Source of the DNA: Chondrosia reniformis
Lineage: Eukaryota > Porifera > Demospongiae > Chondrillida > Chondrillidae
Assembly (NCBI GenBank): GCA_947172415.1
Contig: OX359192.1
Location: 312,501-376,500 of the forward strand
Reading direction: 5' to 3'
DNA: 64,000 nt
In this document: piece by piece, positions 34,901 through 48,110 of the stretch
Numbering within the stretch: the stretch's first letter is position 1
How the letters are laid out: each line of letters begins with the position of its first letter
Made by a program: the position numbers and the translations under genes
Notes under the pieces: model-generated
What the model was told of the DNA's origin: nothing
Database searches by the model: none
What the model saw: the letters and a program-made list of their open reading frames with translations, nothing else

Positions 34901-37900
34901 TACATAGATATATCTAATGTATATGAATATATCTGACATACATAGATATATCTAATGTATATGGATATATCTGACATACATAGATATATCCGATATACGT
35001 ATATAAAAACGTCTATCTGATATGCAGTGTACTGTATACAGGCATGAGATGTAAAATAAAGAACATTAACCAGGATACTGGCATCAGTCTAGTCTAAGAA
35101 ATGTAAGTCTATCCATTCCTTAGCTTCATAGACATGATCATCATAATTTTTGGAATATTGTGTTCAACATCACTGCTGTATACCAGTAATAGAACATCAC
35201 TGCTGTATACCAGTAATAGAACATCACTGCTGTATACCAGTAATAGAACATCACTGCTGTATACCAGTAATAGAACATCACTGCTGTATACCAGTAATAG
35301 AACATCACTGCTGTATACCAGTAATAGAACATCACTGCTGTATACCAGTAATAGAACATCACTGCTGTATACCAGTAATAGAACATCACTGCTATATACC
35401 AGTAATAGAACATCACTGCTGTATACCAGTAATAGAACATCACTGCTGTATACCAGTAATAGAACATCACTGCTGTATACCAGTAATAGAACATCACTGC
35501 TGTATACCAGTAATAGAACATCACTGCTGTATACCAGTAATAGAACATCACTGCTGTATACCAGTAATAGAACATCACTGCTGTATACCAGTAATAGAAC
35601 ATCACTGCTGTATACCAGTAATAGAGCATCACTGCTGTATACCAGTAATAGAACATCACTGCTATATACCAGTAATAGAGCATCACTGCTGTATACCAGT
35701 AATAGAGCATCACTGCTGTATACCAGTAATAGAGCATCACTGCTGTATACCAGTAATAGAGCATCACTGCTGTATACCAGTAATAGAACATCACTGCTGT
35801 ATACCAGTAATAGAGCATCACTGCTGTATACCAGTAATAGAACATCACTGCTATATACCAGTAATAGAACATCACTGCTGTATACCAGTAATAGAGCATC
35901 ACTGCTGCAGGATGACTAGTTAGCAGAGCCTGTTAAACGTAACTCAACCTCAATGGTGAAAGATCTCACCTGTTGACGCAGACAGGGTTCATTGAAGTGA
36001 CTTGCTGAAAGAGAAAATGGACTACCCTGTTGAGCTACAACATTAGCTGAGGAATGACAGATTGTTCAACACAGAATATTTTCAAATAACAAACTGACAC
36101 AATTTACTACAAAACTACAAACAACTTTAGCACTGTACAAATATCATTCATAACCTCTATAGGTTTAGTACAGTTGCTATAGCCATACATGCAGTATAAA
36201 TAAGGATACAATGACAGGCACTACAGTTGGTTTCTGCTTGCAGAGTCCACTGATGACGGCTCCGTAGAAGGCGGGAATGTTTGGTGCGCTGGGGAGCTGG
36301 AGGACATGGCCCATTAGGACCTCCACGGCAATGTGAGCCATGGAGAAGGACTCCACTCTCTCAATCTGTTGGATAAGCGTGAAGACGGTGTCCTTGCGGT
36401 CGTTGCAGTGCATTAGGAGGACCATCCTCACCGCATCCTCGGCAAGATGTCGCTCAATGGAGTGAGAAGGAGGCAGACTGTGCAGGGACTAGACGTACAG
36501 GGAACAATAACCCTTAACACAATACCCACTGGATGCACCCAATACCCACTGCATGCACCCAATACCCACTGGATGCACCCAATACCCACTGCATGCACCC
36601 AATACCCACGGGATGCACCCAATACCCACTGCATGCACCCAATACCCACTGGATGCACCCAATACCCACTGCATGCAACCAATACCCACTGGATGCAACT
36701 CAATACCCACTGCATGCAACCAATACCCACTGGATGCAACTCAATACCCACTGCATGCAACTCAATACCCACTATATGCACCTCAATACCCACTATATGC
36801 ACCTCAATACCCACTATATGCACCTCAATACCCACTATATGCACCTCAATACCCACTATATGCACCTCAATACCCACTATATGCACCTCAATACCCACTG
36901 CATGCACCTCAATACCTATTCTATTACTTTCAAAAGAATGTGAACACTGAGACAGATCTAGGAAAACATTACTGAGTTTACAATTAGTAGGGACAACATT
37001 CTGTTTCACCTACCTACAATAGCAACTACTCAAAAAATGCAAAGAATCCTAGAATGTTATGACACTCCTATGTAGAGGTAGGAGGGAGATAGACCGCAAC
37101 ACAACTGAACTACATGTCTGATCTGATTGAGTCCAGAACGCCCGTGCTGAGATGACCAAATCATTACTCATCAGCTAGTGTGCTTATAGTGTGAGCACAG
37201 GACAGTTCAAAAGTAACATAAGATAGGACTTCATTTGGGGAGGGGCCCCTTGAAAATATTCTCCCCTCCCTACTTGAAGAAAATTACCAATTTTTACTAG
37301 CAAACAAAACTATTGAACTACATAGGTAGGCTGGCCCTCAGAATGTTTCTTGTGATATTTTCAACTCTGACATAAGGCGACGTGCAGTAATGTAGTGCAC
37401 ATTGTACAACTGCTGCTTGGTCTGTGAAGGCTGGACTCACTTCCTCTTCCTCTGTGAAGATCTTCATCGGGATGAAGGGAGTGGGATAGAACCACTCCTC
37501 GCTGTGCTTGGGGACCGAGAGCTCTGGAAACTTATGCTGCAACAGTTGGAGTGAGGGGGTGTGGTGAATGTGGGAGTGGCTTGGGGTAAAGGAAAGATTT
37601 TCTCCCGGTTTAACTTACCGTTTTTCCTTCGCTGAGATATCTACTAAATTGTGCATACGGCCTCAAGAGTAGTGATTCCTAAACACACACAAACATATAC
37701 TACTACATTCATATACGTAACACCGCATACAATATATGAGAACAAGATTACAAAATATCTGAATGTTTAGTACCTTCCATCCTCTAGCATTTAGTGACTT
37801 CAGCTGATTCATCAAAACATCTAAATACTATGATACATAGAAGAGTACATCAAATGCGCCATTCCAATGTACGTACATATAAAAAGCATATTGAACTCAT

Positions 37901-40240
37901 GAAGTTGGCTTTAAATTCCCCATTGCCATGACAACCCATCTGCTGATTTCATAAACATATTTAATGTTATTTAATATGCGTAGTGTACATGAATATGAGG
38001 AGGACTCACGTCATGCTCTTGTTCAGAGAATACCACTTGAACAGCAGGAATGTAGCTCTTATCTCTCTTACTGCATCAAACACATGTACACAGACAATAA
38101 CACCAATACACCATCTTTCTTACATGCTACATCTACTTTAGAGTAAGGCCTATTAACTGATCTATCAAATGATTCCATCAATTGACACAGTCGTATGAAT
38201 TATTCAGTCTCACTTAATGTACTCTTCAATGGCCCCCATCACCCTGTCCAGGTTCTCCCTATTCTTATCAAACAGTTCGAACCCCACCCAAGGCAGGGCA
38301 GACATGACACAGTAGATGAACCAATCAGATCTTGTCTAGAAATATAAGAGAAATGTATATAAAACTACTGCAGTCAATATCTCTCTACTGAGCCTCTCAG
38401 AGACAACTATTATGAGTCATTATTACCTTAAAAGAAGAAGAATTAACCTCAGAGCACCCACATTAAAGGTATTAATTTCAATTGATGTAGACAACACAAT
38501 AAAATATAAAAATATATTTATATTGCAAAAAGAAGGGTCTGAGAGGTATGGATATTAAGGAGAATTCAAAACGGATTAGATTACAGGACCCAATTAAGGG
38601 CTGTATCATTCTATGTAGACTGGTTAAAGTGATTTCAATTCATTATTATAACCAACAGTGCCAGTGATATCCTTCATATTGTAATCATATGATAAGCAGC
38701 TGCTAGCACTATTTGAATTAGACTTCAATCTACATATCTGTCATTCCATAGAAGTATATATTAAATGTTTGGCTGTATAGGGCTTAATATACGTTCTAAA
38801 ATTGAAAACTCTCTTTCCAAAAATGCACAACTATTCCAAATAGTCAAATGTAAACTTGACACAAGTGAATTACAGTACATTTACCTATTTCAACATTATA
38901 AAAATGGCTGACTCACTTGAGGAATGTTTAGTTCAAACTTGACAGCCAATAGAGTGTCAAACACTTCAATAATTGAGTCTACATCTACAACATGAGTGTT
39001 TACCAGGTCGGCAAGGAAACGAACCAGCAGCTGTACCTTGTTAAAGTTCTGAGAGCTAAGAGCACTTTTTATTTCTTCAATCAGTACATCCAGCACCTAT
39101 TAAGGAGTGGATGGGTGGATGGGTGCGATGTGCAATGGATGGATCACATTTTTACTCAAAGCATTTAGTAAAATTTCTTAACAGATATGTGCTTCTCATT
39201 ACATAGTTCCCCTTGAAGAGTATAACAGAGAACAATCTCACACTTATATATTGTTGTGTCTATTTGTGGTTAGGACATAATACAAACCTCCTCTCCTATT
39301 TATATTGTTTCTATGTGTGGCTATTAATACAAACCTCCACTCCTATTTATATTGTTCCTATATGTGGTTACTAATACAAACCTCCTCTCCTATTTATATT
39401 GTTTCTATGTGTGGTTACCAATACAAACCTCCTCTCCTATTTATATTGTTTCTATGTGTGGTTACCAATACAAACCTCCTCTCCTATTTATATTGTTTCT
39501 ATGTGTGGTTACCAATACAAACCTCCTCTCCTATTTATATTGTTTCTATGTGTGGTTACCAATACAAACCTCCTCTCCTATTTTGCTTTGCTTGGTATTC
39601 AAGAGTCCTGCCAATGTACTGTACACAGAGACCTTCTCTGGCTTCTCATAAACACTAAACAGAATAGAGAAAATGAAGTTGTTCAAAGAATGTAAAATGA
39701 CTCCCTATTCATACTACATACATTCATATTTGTACTACATATGTACAATAGGTACATTGTTATGTCTCTAGTTTATTCTTAATCACTACTGACTACTTTA
39801 AGAATGTACATCCATATAAGTAAAATGTGACTAACGATTGCAAAATGGTCTTCAAAATGTTATCTCTGAAGCTAGGGTATTCGTCCTTCAAGACTTCTGA
39901 TAGACTGTTAATGTGCGTCTCCAGCTGTTGGTACTGCAGAGGAGTGGAAACCATTACATTCTGCTGACTGCATGCAATAATGGCCCAGGGCTCTTACTTG
40001 ATCACCTAGCTTAGAAATCAAAGAACTTAAGCGCTCTTCTTCGCTTTGATGTGGTGCATCTGCTCCACTTCGCCTCCTCTTAATGGGACCTAACAACCAA
40101 AATTCAAGATCGATCCAAATCGCTTGGAATGATAACATGTTCCGTAACAACTATTTGTCCTATTGTCTCTGTTTGATAGACTTACTATCTCCTTCATCCA
40201 CAAAACGCCTCTCACCAAATCGTCTTTTTCCAGTAGCCAT
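31925..40240 (-). CDS. NCBP1: Nuclear cap-binding protein subunit 1 (CBP80), about 22 exons
   Basis: Large subunit of the nuclear cap-binding complex, which binds the m7G cap with NCBP2 and guides splicing, export and decay. ATG at 40240 (MATGKRRFGERRFVDEGD). Segments collinear with human NCBP1: HQSEEERLSSLISKLGDQ (39998-40089), VRFLADLVNTHVVDVDSIIE (38930-39097), SDWFIYCVMSALPWVGFELF (38218-38336), SEEWFYPTP (about 37434-37529), HIAVEVLMGHVLQLPSAPNI (exon about 36205-36497), LAQWFGYHLGNWKFEWEWN (34612-34766), KSLTHCFSALFK (about 33453-33533), RMQVVDPASVISWIF (33175-33373), FVWEIIDSVIHIG (about 33000-33052), coiled-coil EEDRKEVLEKEMEEFERKVE (32681-32838), VSVLSQHLSGCQERKQDART (32475-32582), and last exon 31925-32038. 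MIF4G-type helical repeats throughout. Some exon borders are approximate. Five introns hold large tandem arrays. Confidence 0.9.
32045..32205 (-). mobile_element. tRNA-derived SINE, copy 2, in the last NCBP1 intron
   Basis: On the minus strand: GTGTGGCTCATTGGCTGAGA, GGTGGTCATAACCAGC, GGGTTCAATTCCCAG, then a T-rich tail ending TTACACTTGTGGTTTG, collinear with the SINE at 25700-25850. Confidence 0.65.
33540..34075. repeat. Minisatellite of GGGTGGATGG-type units, NCBP1 intron
   Basis: Higher-order mixture of GATGGGTGGATGGGTGGTCA, GGTGAGTGATG and GGGGCAGAGAGGTGGTG blocks, ending next to the 5' splice site of the exon that starts at about 34078. Confidence 0.95.
34765..35010. repeat. AT-rich minisatellite, about 38-bp unit, about 6 copies, NCBP1 intron
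   Basis: Unit contains ATATATCTGACATACATAGA followed by TATATCTAATGTATATG; it begins next to the acceptor of the LAQWFGYHLG exon. Confidence 0.9.
35164..35908. repeat. Minisatellite, 27-bp unit, about 27 copies, NCBP1 intron
   Basis: Unit carries ATCACTGCTGTATACCAGTA then ATAGAAC. Sparse single-base variants (GAACATC/GAGCATC, CTGTATA/CTATATA) cluster toward the right end. The unit length is a multiple of three, so long open frames appear on both strands; they are not genes. Confidence 0.97.
36522..36922. repeat. Minisatellite, 20-21-bp unit with 40-bp higher-order pattern, NCBP1 intron
   Basis: In the left half, units ending GGATGCACCC and GCATGCACCC alternate after AATACCCACT, forming a 40-bp dimer; the right half is a homogeneous 21-base unit with TATATGCACCTC. 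It lies about 25 bases before the acceptor of the NCBP1 exon ending at about 36497. Confidence 0.95.
38098..38160 (-). mobile_element. Solo terminal fragment of a Penelope-like element, NCBP1 intron
   Basis: CTTACATGCTACATCTACTT and AGAGTAAGGCCTAT match the fragment at 22885-22935. Confidence 0.5.
39265..39582. repeat. Minisatellite, 47-bp unit, about 6 copies, spanning an NCBP1 exon-intron junction
   Basis: Unit contains TTTCTATGTGTGGTTACCAA, TACAAACCTCC and TCTCCTATTTATATTG. On the minus strand each unit repeats the exon end and donor ATAGGAGAGGAG|GTTTGTA, so the real 5' splice site at about 39577 is followed by near copies of itself. Confidence 0.95.
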
Positions 40241-40871
40241 TTTTAAGAGATGGACACTGATCAGAGTTCCGAATTAGATTTCCAAAATGAACATAGAGAA
40301 TGTAATAACAAAACCCAGACTCCTAAATATAGATTATCGACCCCAAGGAAATTCAATCAAGGGCCATGAATGAGTTTATGTGGGCATGAATATCATTTAT
40401 ATCGTCTCGTTTGTAATTATCTATGAATTCCATTGCAAGTAGTTTGCATATGTGGTAAGGTACGTAGTAATGTTGCTATTCTGAAAACTACACATCCTAC
40501 TACTGTCAGAACGTTGATGGCGCTAAGGTCGCGGAGAGAAAATTTTCCCCTGAGTCTCCTTTGTTAAGTCTCGCAGTAGCTGAACCGCTTACATTCTGCA
40601 GTTGTAGCTAGCGGCTACCGAATGGTTGTAGCATGGTAAGCTTTATAAATGTATGATCCTAGAATCATGTTATTGCCAGCAAGTTGCCGTGCGCTCTCCG
40701 TAGGCGTTCCTCTGTTTTGTTGTAGTTATGTACACTCGACATTAGAGGCTGGAATTGCTTAGTATGTTTACTAAGTGTACAATGAAATGCCTTTGTAGTT
40801 AAGTAGTTATATGTAGTACTAATAAGCCTGATCTACGAGATCCAGAGTTTGTCTGGACAGGCGCTTGACAG
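40241..40871. promoter_or_regulatory. Divergent promoter region between NCBP1 and the ankyrin-Roc-COR-death gene
   Basis: 631 bases between opposing start codons. GC is higher near 40490-40640 (GGCGCTAAGGTCGCGGAGAG). No clear TATA box, as expected for housekeeping divergent promoters. Function inferred from position only. Confidence 0.5.
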
Positions 40872-43800
40872 ATGGAACATGCAAAATTAGCTGCGACCTT
40901 TCAGAAGAATAAAAGTCCGTCGACTCAAGCTCTTCTTTCCAATTCCGATCTTTCTTCTGACGAAAGCAACTATTTAGCCTATTACAATGACAGTGGAAGC
41001 GAAAGCGACGAATTTGATGATTTTACAAGTGACAGTGCTAGTACTAGTAGTGCAGACGAAAGAGGCTATGGGGATTTGGAAGATTTGAGAATTGCAGGTG
41101 TAACTGATGGAATTCATCTTTTTCCACAGACTTTAGAGGGGCAGGACCTAGCAAAGGATATCCTCAAGGCTGTAGATGAAGGGAACGTCGCTGAAGTGAA
41201 GGGACTCCTCCAACAGCCTGGAATCGTAGTGAATGGAACCAACAAGGTTTGAAATATATATGTATACGCATGTCTTGGTTTAATAAGCCTGTATCTATAG
41301 TGGTTACCTCCCTATATTTGTCACCTATGGAGTGAGACTAGGTAGTCTTTATACAGGCAACCTCTCTATATATATAGTGGCCACCTATGGGAGTGAGACT
41401 AGGTAGTCTTTATAACAGTCAACCTCTCTATAGCGGTGACCTATGGGAGTGAGACTAGGTAGTCTTTATATAATCAATCTCTCTATAGTTTTGACTTATT
41501 TTTCTCCAAATAAATATAATGTAATATGATATTATTAATAAGTAGTGTTAGATTAATATATCTTTATCATCATATTACAGTGTTTTATCTGATAGGTAAT
41601 CAATGATTGATCTCATTTCTTTCCAAATTGGCAATTCAACAAATGCATTCCCACAATATGTCTTGTGTAAAACTTAATAACATTTAGGAAATAACTTGCT
41701 ACATTAAAGTAAAGAACTAGACATTGTGCAATCCATCTCTTATATTTCACGCAACTCTAACTAGAATGAGATCAGTCTGCATTTTAATATTACTCAACTA
41801 ACTCTGTGACAGTATTCTAATATATCGTGTGTAACAGTTAATTTACTATAAGTGTCTCAAAATTATACTTTCAAATACAATAAAAAATACAACCTAAAGG
41901 TTGAGCTGTGCTTTGCAGACGTGAGTGTAACTACTCCATAGGAGGGTTGTCCTACCAGTTGTATGCTTTGAAATGTGTGCTGGGATCTTTCATACCAATA
42001 ATTTATGTAGTTTTTCCTCTTAGCTCTATAGTCTTCACTTTTACTTTTACTATCATATTTGTAATCCTTCTTTTTCCTCCTGTTTATGTATAGTACCTTG
42101 ACTACATATGTATTGCACACTAGCTGTAGTGTAAATGTAGTTAAAAATATTGAAAATACTGAAAATATTTGAATGAACCTATGTAAGTGTTAATGTGTTG
42201 TGTTACAGTACATTAATTATTATTTTGATGACGAGAACTAATATGTAGTAATAAAGTAACAATTGTTCACTTAAATAGAGCATAATGTAGGAGGTTTGAG
42301 TATAGGGATATTTTGGGATATTGAAAATTGGAATCTTTGACTGTTACAAAATTGCTGTGTTACGAATAATAAACATCCACTTGGAAAATGTTTTCTTGTG
42401 TGAGCGTAATGTGTATGTGGTGATTCACTTTCATGTGCACAGCATGGGGAGAGTCCATTACACATTGCCACCGGATATGGATACATGCACATCACAAGAA
42501 TGCTACTGGACAATGGGGCACACATTGACCTCAAAGATAAGGTGTGATCCATCCATCCATCCATCCAACCATCCATCCATCCATCCATCCATCCATCCAT
42601 CCATCCATCCATCCATCCATCCATCCATCCATCCATCCATCCATCCATCCATCCATCCATCCATCCATCCATCCATCCATCCATCCATCCATCCATCCAT
42701 CCATCCATCCATCCATCCATCCATCCATCCATCCATCCATCCATCCTTTCATCCATCCATCCATCCATCCATCCATCCATCCATCCATCCATCCATCCAT
42801 CCATCCATCCATCCATCCATCCATCCATCCATCCATCCATCCATCCATCCATCCATCCATCCATCCATCCATCCATCCATCCATCCATCCATCCACCTAC
42901 TCACCAATCCACCCATCCAACTTGTAGCATGGAGACACTCCCCTCTACTGGGCAGCAAGGCATGGCCATGCAGACATGGTACAGTTCTTACTGACAAAAG
43001 GAGCTGTGCTGGACACACAAGACAAGGTAACCTATCAATTGCAGTGTCAGCTCAAAACCACAAGTCTTTTAGCAGCACACTATCTCTCGTGTAATGACTA
43101 GTCCAATCTGACACTTTTGTTACCAACTGTGTCAATGTACAGACTATATTTGTATCTCTCCTTTAGAGTGGTGAGACTGCCCTTCATGTTTCCTGTCGCT
43201 ATGGTTACTCAGATGTGGTTAGCTGTTTATGCCAAGCTCAAGCATCGCTAGACGTACAGGATAAGGTACACACATACTACAGTGATCTTTGTCCCCTCTT
43301 TGGTACTGCTAGTAAACATAACTGATTGATAGTCAAGTAAGAGACCACTCCCTCTATATTGTGGATGGTACAGCCATGGACACACCCTTCTATCATGACA
43401 TCCCTTTTGTATGAAGTGAATACTGTATCGTTCATATACTACTAATGATGTATCTATATTGAGGTTGTTATATGTATATGTTTATAGGATGGTGAGACAG
43501 CACTGCATTGTGCAACATGGCATGGGTTTCAAACCATTGTGGAGTGCCTGGTAAGGGCTGGCTGTTCCCTCCTTCTCCAAAACAATGACTACGAGACTCC
43601 TCTGCACATAGCAGCTGTCAGGGGCTATTACAACATCGTGAGGTTCCTCTGCCAGTCAAATGCTGACATCAACAAACAGGACAAGGTGAGACTCTGAGAA
43701 TCTCACCATCTCTGACAATCTCACCATCTCTGACAATCTCACCATCTCTGACAATCTCACCATCTCTGACAATCTCACCATCTCTGAGAACTTACTTGTC

Positions 43801-46800
43801 ATATTCTCTTGTACACATCTCCACCACCTTATACGTACATATCAGAGCTTCTATTGGGAGTGAATTTGCCCCCTCCCCCCCCCTCGAAGAAATGAAAGCA
43901 AATACAGTTGAACCTGCTTAAGATGAAATTTGGGTTATAATGAAATTTTTTCACAGTCCCGATTTTACCGTATACATTCCTAAAAGAAACCCTGACATAG
44001 CACTATTGTATATACACATGATGTCCACAATCTATTGTACAGATGTCCACACTGTACACAACCGTTTTGTTTTATTGTACCTACCGCTATATCTCATGTT
44101 CTGTGAATATACCTATCATTTCCTAACATATCATTTCCTAATCCATGACACAGGGTAGACGTGTCTCCATTAGATGAGCCTCACAAGTATAAGGGTATCA
44201 CTAGAATAGCACTTCACTGTTGTAACATATTAGGGCATTGCCTTAGTTGATATCCCTGACATGCTTAAGTCATTGTTACTGCTCTTGTTATTGATGTAAG
44301 CCAATTTACTGCATGAATAGTTATTCAACTTATTTCTCATTTACTTTAGTTTCATTGCTCATACAGTTGAGTTACAATTTTATTTTCATGTCTTGTAATC
44401 CTACTATAGATTAGGAGTGGTACCATGTATTGGTATGGCCTATACAGCTTGAATAGGATTGTAATACTGTAGTTACTGATATTCAATCTGACTTGTATTC
44501 AACTAGATATTTGATCTTCATTCTCTGAATATATCAAATATGCAGGTATCCCTTGCAGCTGTTAGTGTTACTATAGTGATGACATTTCTTAATAATAGTG
44601 GCCAATTGATGTCCTTGTGATGATGATCAGTTCCTTCTATTGTTCTTGTAGAATGGCTGTCCTCCAGTACACCTGGCGACTCGACGAAATCATCTTGATA
44701 TTGTGCAATACCTCTGTGAGCTGAAATGTGACGTGGACATCAAGGACAAGTTAGGGGAAACCCCTGTACATGATGCTTGTAGGGATGGCAACCTGTCCTT
44801 GGTGCAGACCTTATATGCTGCGGGCTGTGACCTCGATATTGCCAATAAAGTAAGCTGTAGTCCTCAATAGCCAGACCTTTTCTTCAATATGGCTGCTTCT
44901 TGTTTGTATTACTGTATATATTCTCACTCAGAAAAACAAGGCAACACCTCTTCATCTTGCTGCCAAATATGGTCATACTGAGATAGTGAGATGTCTCTGT
45001 GCAGCTGGATGTGACTTGACCATGACCACAGAAGTGAGACATACTGTACACATATTATACACATATTATACACATATTATACACATATTATACACATATT
45101 ATACACATATTATACACATATTATACACATATTATACACATATTATACACATACTATACGTATGTATTTAATATTTGTGTGTGTCACATGAAGTGGTATT
45201 CAGTGTGTATCTCCTCCCAACTCTCCCCTGTAGCAAGGGCACTTTGCTGATGAGGTGGCAGCTGGTGCAGGACACAGCACTACTGCAGAAGTGCTGCACA
45301 ACCTCAGAATGGTTAGTCCTTACACACTCCCAATATAAACTCAAGGAAGCAACTATTTTGTAGTACATAATATGCACTACAAAGGCATAGCAATGTAAAC
45401 AGCAATTTGTCCTAAATTTAACTCTATCAACATTGTTTACATGATTATGTAGACATGAAGGCTTATCTATTCAGTAGGTTATCAAAACACCTTTATTGAC
45501 AAACCTTTGTGTAGTGTGCATTTATTAGTAGTTTAGACTAGTGCTAATGGTGCATGAACAATATCACTGTAAATTAGATGCTCTACAAATGAGGATAATC
45601 ACTTATTACACCAAACCACCTAGGCACCAAGGTCTCATCCTGGCTGGGGACCAAGTCCCATTAAAAATGGCACCGAATGATTGCTTTCCAGTCATCCAAA
45701 GATGGAAACTTAAATGTGTGTTTCTATGCTCTAATTTAGAATGCCCAGAGAGACCATTACATCACCGAGCTAGCACCAGCCACTACATCCATCTCCAAGG
45801 TGAAACTCCTGGTCTGCGGAGGAGCTGGAGTTGGGAAAACAGAATTGATCTCCTCACTCAAGTGCTCAAGATTCAAAAGCCTCTTCCGACGGAGGTCAGC
45901 CTCCGATCTCGCTCACATGGTGGCTAATCGGACCTATGGGTTCAACGTCACCCAGACAACCATCCCGAATGCGGGAGACTTCAGCATATGGGACTTCTCG
46001 GGACGGAAGGACTACTACATTGGTCATGAGAGTTTCCTTCAAGAAAGAAATGCTATTTTTCTTATAGTTTTCAGTCTCAAGGATCCAGTGGACAGACAGC
46101 TTATGCAAGTTCAGCATTGGCTGGCAATGATCAAAGCAAAACAGTCTACCGCAAAATATGTCAGCTACCGAAGGCACAGCACCACCAAGCCTTTTGTTGT
46201 GTTGGTTGGGAGTTTTGCAGATCAACAACCACCTCTTCTGGAGTCAGTGCCCAGTGAATCTGGGAATGGACAAGCTTTTGCTGTTCCTTCAGCAGCCAGT
46301 GTCCTGAATGCCAAAATGGACAACGGGAAAAGTGTCTTTGGGAAGGTCGTCAGTCAGTACAGCCCATACTTTGTGTTCCCAGACATTGTTTACACTCTGG
46401 ATTGCAGACTGTCGCAGACACAGGAGTCAAAGGCACTGAGAAGTCTACTAGGGCATCTGAGACAAGAATTGATTAAAGTATGTCAGCTGCATCTCTGTTC
46501 CTTCTTCATTAATCATTTGATAACACTCTTGTCTAATACTGTACCCTGTCCATTAGCTCTATCTCAACCATATACCACCACCCTCCCCTATAGTGTGCAA
46601 TCAATGCTTAAGAGGGAAGACATTTTATCAAACTTATTACATTTCACAACTCTTATATATTATAGAAACACACTTATGTTCCCCGCCTTACCAAGACCAT
46701 CTCAGATGTATTGGAGTTATGGCGCATGGAGCACCAAAATCTACCTGTACTTACCTGGGAGGGATATCATGAAAAGGTTAGGTCACATGTCAACCCTTTG

Positions 46801-48110
46801 GTGTCACATGACCAACTTCGACCAATCACACTGAACCTACATGAGATGGGAGAAGTAAGTGAAAGAACACAAATACTTTTATACATGTAACTATAGCGGT
46901 GTGTTAATATTTTTCTTCTGTTACAAAGGTGTTCTCAGTTGAAGAGGGTCCACTAAAGAATGTTGTCATTTTGGATCCTGGATGGCTTGGCACGAGGATA
47001 CTTGGACCTGCACTTTCACCTGAAAATTCTGTTATTCCTCAATTAAAATCAGTGACCGGAAGAGTCAGCCTACAAGAAATTAAGCGAGTGTTTCCGCAAT
47101 GGAATGCTCTCTCTATTGTCAATCTTTTTCAACATTTTGAGCTCTGCTATCCCAAGGAAAGAGACGAAGACATCTACGTCTTTCCGTGTCTGGTAAAAAT
47201 GCAGTCAGTATTCGGGCTGTGGGAGAAAGATCCCGCAATGATAGTCTATGCAGGAATACGCTTGGTAACAGCCAATGAAGTCGACATTTTGACCCCCAGT
47301 GTCTTCCCGCTGATCCAATGTAGATTGAGGAAGATCTTCAAGGATGATTTTGATGATCAGGAATTAACTATATGGTCCGATGGCCTCAAGTGCTGCAGAG
47401 GAGAGGTGGAAATACTAGTGTCGCTGGAGGAGCAGGAGAGTGCTGTGGTCATCAAAGTAAGAGGCTCCAAGGACTCTCAGAGGGAGTGCTATTCGCTGTT
47501 GCACCAGTTTTACTCTGTAGTTCAGTTAGCTCTGTCGGATGCAATACCAGGAGCTGATGTGATTACAGAAATTTTGAGTTCAAAGTACCTTTCTGAACAC
47601 AAGCCCAATTTCTCTTACAGCCCCCAGTTCATCTTTAAGGCAGAGCGTTCCAACGGCCTTGTAATACATCCAGACAACCCATCATTGAAGGAGCACATTG
47701 TAGACCTGCTCTGCTGTGGCTGTCAGGAACTACTATTGGCTGCAAAGTCAGTTCCTTACATGTCTTCCTCTACCTTACCACAGAAGACCAGATACAAGTT
47801 ATGTCAGTTGCTTGACCCCCCTCACCCTCTTGGAATGGACTGGTGCATCCTGGCCCTAACTCTGGGCCTCATTGACGAACTGCCTACTATTGATAAAAGC
47901 ACTGAAGGAGGGAGCCCAACTCAGCGCATCCTCAGTTGTTGGGAGAACAGCAGTCAGTCCTCTTTGGCCAAATTACTTGATTCGCTCAACCACATTGGTC
48001 GTCATGACGCTGTTCAGGTCCTTTTGGAGGGAATTTCTCTTTTCCCAAGCAGTAATAATACTGTGGTTCTGAATTTACCAGGAATTGAGGCCACAGCCTA
48101 TGTCTGTTAG
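40872..48110 (+). CDS. Ankyrin-Roc-COR-death-domain protein, DAPK-like without kinase (11 exons, 1118 aa)
   Basis: Matches the part of death-associated protein kinase (DAPK1) that follows its calmodulin segment. Exons: 40872-41246, 42443-42541, 42928-43026, 43167-43265, 43488-43685, 44652-44849, 44932-45033, 45234-45311, 45740-46477, 46666-46854, 46929-48110; all junctions phase 0. An acidic Ser-rich N-terminus ([12 protein letters not shown]) precedes about 8 ankyrin repeats, several as single 99-base exons ([20 protein letters not shown]). The Roc domain has P-loop [10 protein letters not shown] and switch [10 protein letters not shown]; the NKxD-like position (VGSFADQ) is weak. COR follows, then a death domain beginning [20 protein letters not shown], almost the DAPK1 wording. 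The start has no kinase upstream; NCBP1 lies there instead. The DAPK-type kinase is the next gene, 350 bases downstream. Confidence 0.9.
41290..41485. repeat. Tandem repeat, about 55-60-bp unit, 3 copies, intron 1 of the ankyrin gene
   Basis: Units contain GAGTGAGACTAGGTAGTCTT and CAACCTCTCTATA; the same family forms the array at 62140-62416. Confidence 0.9.
42547..42898. repeat. (ATCC)n microsatellite, about 87 units, ankyrin gene intron 2
   Basis: Nearly pure tetranucleotide starting 5 bases after the 5' splice site at 42542 and ending about 30 bases before the next exon; it fills the whole intron. Confidence 0.98.
43695..43795. repeat. 18-bp tandem repeat, about 5.5 copies, ankyrin gene intron
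   Basis: Unit TCTGACAATCTCACCATC, beginning about 8 bases after the 5' splice site at 43686. Confidence 0.9.
45045..45165. repeat. 11-bp tandem repeat (ACATATTATAC), about 11 copies, ankyrin gene intron
   Basis: Starts about 11 bases after the 5' splice site at 45034. Confidence 0.95.

Noticed and set aside
35134-35923. Open frames of about 250 aa on both strands over the 27-bp array
   Set aside because: The unit length is divisible by three and has no stop in several frames; the region is an NCBP1 intron.
42271-43094. Open frames of MDGW or IHPS repeats
   Set aside because: Product of the (ATCC)n microsatellite filling an intron of the ankyrin gene.
45541-45927. 128-aa open frame beginning upstream of the Roc exon
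   Set aside because: It is out of frame with the Roc domain; the exon starting at 45740 in the correct frame continues the protein in phase.
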